Assembly: GCF_000208745.1 (NCBI RefSeq)
Contig: NC_030851.1
Location: 27,944,912 to 28,008,911, forward strand
Direction of reading: 5' to 3'
Origin: Theobroma cacao
Taxonomy: Eukaryota; Streptophyta; Magnoliopsida; Malvales; Malvaceae
DNA: 64,000 bases
The notes below the pieces were generated by a model, which was not told where the DNA came from, searched no databases, and worked only from the letters and a program-made list of their open reading frames with translations. Each line of letters begins with the position of its first letter. Position 1 is the first letter of the stretch. Below are positions 58,016 to 64,000 of the stretch, piece by piece. The position numbers were made by a program, and so were the translations under genes.

Positions 58016-59587
58016 TGTCGATTTTATCATGCAAGTGTACGTATCGTAACAAGTAATATAATAGTAAGTAAAGTGTCGAATCCCATAAAGAATTATACCA
58101 ACTTTTGCTAAATACTAAAATTAACACAACCTAATTTTATTCAAACAATAGAGTTAAATTGATTAATCAAAAGTAAAGCTAAAACCAAATAATAAATAAA
58201 TTCAATCTAAAACGTGATGGGCAAAACTTCATTAGAAAATCCAATTAATAAAAAAGCCTAGGATTACAATATCTCCTAACACTTCATTAGAATCTTATTT
58301 TTCTCTTGAAACTTCAATAGATTGAGTTGCAAACTTAGAGTCTTAATTTATTTATAAGTCTTTATCGAGGTTTTTATAAAAATATCTCTCTCAATTAATT
58401 TACTATATATCTATGTAAATTTAATTCAAGAAAGATTCATTAAGTTTGTGCTCTAATCTTAGCTACATGTGACACATAGGTATATGTCTATTTTATATGC
58501 AAATCAAACACCTAATCAACTAAGTGAATTTGAAGACATGCTATTCCATTCATGGCCTAATCTAAACTCCTTTCATCAAGTTGTATTTAGATATCCAAAT
58601 AAATCTAATTGGTGATCAAGCAATTAAAAGTATTAAACATAAGATTGGAATAAACAACTCATATTCCGTTGATAATAAGCAAAAGAGAGAAGGAATTTGA
58701 ACCACATGTTGAGTTTAATTATAATTCTAGAAAAAGTAAATTAGTTCATAATATCTACTGAAAACATCATCTAAAGAAAATTAACGATCAATCAAGTCAA
58801 AGAAAGTGAAATAAGAACAAAAGTAGAGAGAGAAACTAAGATTTGATGCTTTCCAATCTCTAATATTTTTATTTTTCCCTCGTTTTCTTCTTTCGTTGAT
58901 GGCCTCTTTTTCTCTAGAAAAGCAGCTCTTAATGCCTCTCTTGAATCCGTTGAAAAAGTCCTTTTAAATGCCTTTCAAAAACCTCATTTTTAAAAAATTC
59001 ATAAAAGTAGAATTTTGTGGTGACGACACAGCATCGAGGCCCTCTTCCTTGAGCGCCGTGACGCCCTACTCATGGGTGGTAGTATGGAGGCTTATTTCTT
59101 CTAGGCACCATGGCCTTCCTTCATCATGGCTGTGACACTCTTTTCTCTAGTCCATGTATGCTGCCTTGTGCATCTTGGCACCACAGCTTGGCTCCCATGT
59201 GCTGCCTTATGCAGACTCTATTGCAGTACCTCTTCTTGTGATGGCTTAAGAATAATGTCAATTGGACTTCTAGATTGAAAGTTATGCTCGAAATACTACA
59301 ACATGTATGAGAGACGCACTTAGCCATACTTATAAGGTTCATCACCAATTAAGGCCTTTTCATTTGAGAACCTTCAAAAACAAGAGACTAAATCAATATT
59401 AGCTAAAGTTAAGATATTTTAACAAAAAATTAAACTAAAACAACTTGAATTAAATTGACTCAACTTGATTTAAACTAAATTAAGAAAAACAAATAAAACA
59501 ACCTAAATTTGAACGTAAAACTCAAGAACTTAGCTATTTTAGTACCCAAAATGTGACAAAATAACTCTATATAATAGAGTTATCACA
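58016..59587 (-). repeat. 3' LTR of element F
   Basis: In element direction it starts TGTGATAACTCTATTATATA and ends ATAAAATCGACA. Its last 700 bp match 61334-61903 in order and wording, for example TCTAAACTCCTTTCATCAAG near 58562 against TCTAAACTCTTTTCATCAAG near 61873. Confidence 0.75.
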
Positions 59588-60399
59588 CCCTAAACTTAAG
59601 ATTTTGCTAGTACTCAAGCAAAAGATAAAATAAGAGGAAATAACATAAATGAAGAACACAGCTAACTAGAAGTGGGTTGCACCAAATCAATGATCACCTT
59701 TAGTTTCCTCATAAGAGGTTATCCCATATTCTCAACTTAAAGCAAAACGTAAATATTATTTAAGTTCACATTTTAATTCAAATGCAAGCTTATTCTTGAA
59801 TGGATTCCTCTGTGTGTATGCAATCTTTTTACCATAAATATCATGTAATTCGAATAAGTTTATGCGCATACAAAATCCAAATTAGTGCTAGAGTTCGATA
59901 TGTTTGCTTTTCATCTCTTTCTCACTAATGTAGACTAATACTTAATCAAGGATCCTTAGGACTTTAATTAGCTTGTAATGTATGACTAGGGTCAAGGTAG
60001 GATATGGAATATAATGTGGCTTAAATCATTCTAAGCACATAATCATTCGAGGACCTATATAGAGCTTCAACTTCATTCCAAAGTTTCAACAACTCCACCT
60101 TTTCTACCTTATTCAACTTTTAGCTCGTTAGACATCTTAAAATGATATATATACTTAAGAGTGGATGGTGCAAAATTGAAAATTTATTTAAAGGCTAGGC
60201 TAAATAAATTATGCATTTAACAAAGAAAAGGAAAATTCAGCTAAAAGGGGTATACTAGGGATAAACTTATGCAAAGGTAGGCTTGAAAGGCTTAAATAGT
60301 CCAAAGATGGCTTAAGTCATTTTCTTAACTAAATATTGCCAAAGATTTCACCTCGAGAGAGAACAAGTATTGCCTACTACTACTACTAATTCTGTGCAT

Positions 60400-61130
60400 G
60401 GATCACTTCGATGGCCATTGTTAATTGTTTGATGCCATCTCTTTTAATAGGTCATACGCGTCATCGGTAGTTTTTCCCATAAGAACTCCTCTAGCAGCTG
60501 CATCAATGGTGTCTCGAACTTGACTACACAATCCATTGTAAAAAGTTTGCACTTGAAGCTACTTCGGAAGACCATGATGAGGGCAACGCTTAAGTAGATA
60601 TTTCTATCTATCCCAGGCTTCATACAATGACTCACTATTAAACTATATGAATGAAGTGATATCATTCCTCATTTTTGCTATCTTCACCAGAGAAAAGTAT
60701 TTTGTAAGGAACTTCTAGGCAAAGCCATCCCATGTTGTGATTGAGCCCGTGGGTAATGAATTCAACCACTCATTTGCTTTGTCCCTTAACGAGAATAGGA
60801 ATAATTTCAACCGGATGGCGTCATTAGTGACCCGTTGTGCATAAATGTGTTACATATCTCTAGGAATTAGATATGTGAGCATTTGAATCGTCATTCGAAA
60901 GACCCCCAAGTTGGACTCATGTCTAGATCATAGTGATAATGGCCGACTTGATCTCGAAATTATTTGCTTGAATGGTTGGCCCTTTGATGCTTGATGGAAT
61001 ACCTTGGACTAGAGGAATGACATAGTCCTTTAACAATTGATTTTCTTCAACTACTTTCTCTTGGACTTACGATTCTCTTCATTGTTCATCCATTGTATTA
61101 GAAGAAACAGAACCTTGTTGACTTTCTTGT
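60400..61130 (-). pseudogene. gag of element F
   Basis: In shifted frames the minus strand reads NFEIKSAIITMI, then VQLGGLSNDDSNAHI, RLKLFLFSLRDKANEWLNSL, PTGSITTWDGFA, KFLTKYFS, SESLYEAWDR, CPHHGLPK and QTFYNGLCSQVRDTIDAAAR. It ends at VLMGKTTDDAYDLLKEMASN. This is the retrotransposon gag domain of Tat/Athila elements, nearly complete, with several stops and shifts. An active copy would form the particle shell. Confidence 0.82.
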
Positions 61131-61307
61131 ATCAGTCTTCAAAATGTCCTCTCAATCTCTGGGTTGCACGATTTTATTTTTAAGTTTCGTGCTTTGTGCA
61201 CACAATGTTGAAACATACTTGAAAACACAAAAAAAAAAAAAAGACAAAGATTGTTCTAAAACAATTTGTTTAATTTAATATCAATAAAGATAAATAGGAT
61301 AACAAAT

Positions 61308-61324
61308 CCTCGGCAACGACACCA
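61308..61324 (-). other. Primer-binding site of element F (tRNA-Asp-like)
   Basis: On the minus strand TGGTGTCGTTGCCGAGG, nine bases after the LTR end, resembles the TGGCGCCGTTGCCGGGG type used by Athila/Tat elements, with three transitions. Confidence 0.75.
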
Positions 61325-61333
61325 AAAACTTGT

Positions 61334-61903
61334 TGTCAGTTTAATACACGCAAGTGCACGTGGCAGTAAAAGTAATACAAAGGTAAGTTGAGTATCATTT
61401 CCCATAGAAATTTGCACCAATTCTTACGAAGTATTAAATTTATAGCAAAGTTAATCCTATCCAAGCACTCGATTTTGAATGATTCATTAAGCTAAAAGTA
61501 ATTATTAAAACTAAGTACATAAAGAGGAATATAATTTCACTAAGAAAAATATTAATTCAAAAGTCTAGGATTATGGTGTTTCTCAATATTTTATTTAAAT
61601 TTAATGACTCTCCTTAACTTAGATTAATGGGGAGCAAAGCTAACCTAGAATCCATATTATGTACAAGTCTCTGTAAAGATCTTACACATATACCTTTGCA
61701 AAACTAACTCCATATGTCTATGTAAATTAATTAGAAAAGGTTTATTACGTTCGTGTACTAATTTTGTTGCCTAAGGTCATTTAGGTATATGTCTATCCTA
61801 AATACGAAACTATTACCTAACTCTGAAGTGAATTGAACATAGGCTATTCAAAACAATGGTTTATTCTAAACTCTTTTCATCAAGTTACATTTAGAGGCCC
61901 AGT
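61334..61903 (-). repeat. Part of the 5' LTR of element F
   Basis: The element-direction end is CACTTGCGTGTATTAAACTGACA (last 23 bases abbreviated here as ending AAACTGACA). Homology to 58016-58570 is clear. It is broken at 61903 by the LTR that follows. Confidence 0.75.
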
Positions 61904-63216
61904 ATGTTGGTCCCAAAGAGCATGCTAAAAGGGGTGTAAATAGCACTTTTGGAATGACACTAAAATTCCTTCCAAGTAAAGAGCCAATAAAGGAATTTGA
62001 AAATGGAAGTTTAAAGCTTGTTGGCGGAATGATTTAAGTGCTAAGAGTAAGAAGAAAATAAAGGAAGGTAGACAAAACAAAATGATTTATAGTGGTTCGG
62101 TCCCCTTAACCTACATCCACTACTTTAATATCCTAATCAAGGATTTTCAAACCAATTCACTAAAATCAGTGAAATTCCCAAGCTTCCACCAAGCTTTTAC
62201 AATGACTTTTCACAAGCTCGGTCACAACCTTTAACAATAGTTTTTCATGGGATCAACCAAAATAAAAAATGGCTTTTCACAGGCTTAGCCATAACCTTTA
62301 ACAATGGTTTTTCCCGAGATTAATCAAAACCCAAAACTAACTTTTCTAAGGCTTAGTTAGAACTTACCACAACAACTAAGCTAACTCAAGCTTGATCAAC
62401 CCCTTCAAGTATCTCTTACACTCTAAGTAAACAAGAAATAGAGAAAGATGAAATACAATTAATCACCTAGCTGATCTAAGATGTACAAAGTTAAGCTCAA
62501 ACACTTTTTCAAAGGATAAGAGTGAAATATAAGTGTAAAGAGAAGGCTTTTGGTCTTTTAAGCTCAAAATCACTTTGGATAACTTCTCTATCTTATTTTT
62601 GACTATTGGAGAGGCTTTAAATACTTGTAAAATCACTTCTGGCCGTTGGAGACAGAAACTAGCCGTTTCTAGTCGTTAATTTATCCTTTTGTGCTTAAAT
62701 TTAAATTTCTGACAGTGAGCTTTTAGTTGGTTAACCATACTTCTTAGTCGATTAAGTCTTCTTTATCTCACAGTCTGTTTCTCTGTGTTAACCAATTAAT
62801 AGCAGCTTTAATTGATCAACAACTTTTTGTTTCAAGCACCTTCAAGCACTATTCTTGGCTAGCCTCTTTTCAACAAATTACTGCTCCCTTTAACTGATTG
62901 AAGCTTTTCTCCATTCATCCTAAGCTGATAAAAATGGGCTTCAACCAATTAAGAAGTCTTTAACTTTAAATCTCTTGGTTTGGTGCCTTGGACAGTCATC
63001 AATATTTTGAATTTGAAATTTGGTGCTTCTTGACACTTTATCTTTAATTTGTAACTGGTTAACTCCTTTCCTTTAATGATTAAAAGGCTTCTAGTTTGCA
63101 TCTAGCACTCGTTTAACTAATTAAACCTTACGTTAACCAATTAAGGCCTTTATGTCTGTCTTTAGTGTAGCGCCTAGAATTGCTTTAATTGATTAAAGAT
63201 TTGTGTTAATCGATTA
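61904..63216 (-). mobile_element. Sirevirus-like LTR I, minus orientation
   Basis: Read on the minus strand it ends GGGACCAACA like LTRs B and E. It carries CCGAACCACTATAAA and GTAGTGGATGTAGG near 62093-62125, AAAACCATTGTTAAAGG-type repeats (62170-62330) and TTAATCGATTAA-type palindromes (62727-63214). The other end is lost where LTR J begins. It is inserted in the 5' LTR of F. Confidence 0.8.
62727..63214. repeat. TTAATCGATTAA / TTAACCAATTAA-type palindromes
   Basis: About 12 copies, for example TTAGTCGATTAAG (62747), TTAACCAATTAA (62798 and 63134), TTTAATTGATCAAC (62811), TTTAACTAATTAAACC (63111), TTTAATTGATTAAAG (63184) and TTAATCGATTATG (63206). Confidence 0.8.
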
Positions 63217-64000
63217 TGTAAAACCCGACATTGTACCTAACGGTACACTTAAATTGACTTAACCTCAAACTATTTCAAATAGGAATCGTAGGATGAAATT
63301 TAACATTTTATAGTCAAGGAATGACTAAAAATGATTGTTCAGAGTTCGAGGGTTCATTTGGAGAAAAATTGAAAATTTTGATGTTCAGGGGCAAAATCGT
63401 AATTTTTCCACCCATGGATAAAATTTGAGATTTTGAGAGAATTTAGATCACATTTGACAAATTGGAGAATGGTATGAGTATAAGGGATGAAAAATATGTC
63501 TATGGGCAATTTTTCAGTTTTTGGGGTAAAAATGTAATTTTTGACTTTTACGGGGGCAAAAGTGTAAATTTTAAAAATTACTCCACCAAGACTTTGGATA
63601 AGTCTGAGAATTTTATCTAAGCTATGGGTAATTGGGACAAGTGTATGGTGAAAATTTGGAAACAAATGGATGAAATTTTAAAAACGGACCAATGGGAAAG
63701 TGACACATGGCATTTTTAATGGTTTAATATTATTTTAATGAAAAGTCAGCCCACTTAAACCCCATTTTAAGTGATGGCCGGCCATAAGGAAGAACAAGAG
63801 AGGAAATAGAGAGGAAAGGAAGAAAAGAAAGAAAACAAAGGGAAACTAGAAAAATTCAAAGGGGAATTCGCGTCTTTCGCCCGTTTACGCTTCTAACGGT
63901 AAGATTTTTCGACTTTAGCTTGATTTCTACCTTTCCTATGCCTTTGTTTCCATTTAGCATGCTTGAGGAGAGAGATCTAAAAGTGACATCAAGGGCTGGA
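63217..64000 (+). mobile_element. Left part of a Tekay-like Gypsy LTR J, runs off the window
   Basis: Starts TGTAAAACCCGACATTG, inserted in LTR I after CGATTA. The phrases GGGGCAAAATCGTAATTTTT, GGGTAAAAATGTAATTTTT and GTGATGGCCGGCCATAAGGA are like those of Tekay-like LTRs and comparable to 4432-7010 (GGGGCAAAATGGTCATTTTT). The family is different from that one. No end is visible, and the orientation is inferred from the TGT start and the GGGGCAAAA phrases. Confidence 0.55.

Larger units (their letters stand above)
58016..61903 (-). mobile_element. Short Athila/Tat-like Gypsy element F with LTRs and gag only
   Basis: On the minus strand: a 5' LTR (from beyond the window to 61334, visible as 61334-61903), a primer site (61308-61324), gag (about 60400-61130), about 0.8 kb without coding signal, and a 3' LTR (58016-59587, 1572 bp). 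The interior is only about 1.75 kb and has no protease, reverse transcriptase or integrase. This fits the gag-only non-autonomous class (TR-GAG type). The 5' LTR is interrupted at 61904 by another LTR. Confidence 0.72.

Noticed and set aside
1..64000. CRISPR arrays, rRNA and bacterial-type operons
   Set aside because: None seen. The regular repeats are inside LTRs and have the wrong spacing and diversity for CRISPR, and the gene structure is eukaryotic.

Overview
This is plant nuclear DNA, and the gene content points to a woody eudicot. Supporting signs are two RuBisCO small-subunit (rbcS) copies with the three-exon layout used here, a DUF1218 membrane-protein gene with two introns, AT-rich intergenic DNA and dense nested LTR retrotransposons. 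The rbcS and DUF1218 proteins look rosid-like, possibly Malvaceae, but I cannot prove the species. Three assembly gaps are present: one N at 8779, and N runs at 27729-28100 and 32677-32762.

Host genes occupy three places. At 16380-16718 (+) is a compact, intronless, unrecognised 112-residue gene with a good TATA box and a G-box. At 17999-19499 and 21290-22367 (both -) are two tandem rbcS copies, and both are pseudogenes with different lesions: frameshifts and a lost splice acceptor in one, a 306-bp insertion and a stop codon in the other. The first still carries an I-box/G-box/I-box light-response array upstream. At 50828-54205 (+) is an intact-looking three-exon DUF1218 gene (191 aa). I see no tRNA, rRNA or CRISPR locus.

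The rest is mostly retrotransposons. Left (1-13 kb): an Athila/Tat-like LTR end; a chromovirus remnant on the minus strand (RNase H, zinc-binding region, integrase, chromodomain) split by a 1235-bp solo LTR; a Tekay-like 5' LTR with its tRNA-Met primer site and a long non-coding interior, itself hit by a hAT-like element; and a Copia reverse transcriptase/RNase H tail. Middle (22.7-34.9 kb): Sirevirus-like Copia element B, split by a solo LTR with a perfect target duplication, then the 3' part of another Sirevirus-like element (C) whose LTR is split by a Tekay-like solo LTR. Then come further LTRs and a MITE, and at 40277-50449 a complete but decayed Sirevirus-like element (E) with two 1175-bp LTRs, gag, pol and a third ORF after pol. 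Right (56.4-64 kb): a four-level nest of LTR elements, including a short element with LTRs and gag but no visible pol.

The most striking pattern concerns the long LTRs. Each Sirevirus-like LTR family here carries an array of 10-14 bp palindromes. The outer bases differ by family (CTATCGATAG, TTAGTCGACTAA, GTATCGATAC, GAATCGATTC, TTAATCGATTAA), but all share a TCGA centre, and copies are often arranged in pairs. Variant copies mainly show TCGA changed to TTGA or TCAA, as expected from decay of methylated CpG. The unrelated Tekay-like LTRs carry an analogous array centred on CTGCAG. This architecture recurs across families and is the best candidate for a little-described system in the window.
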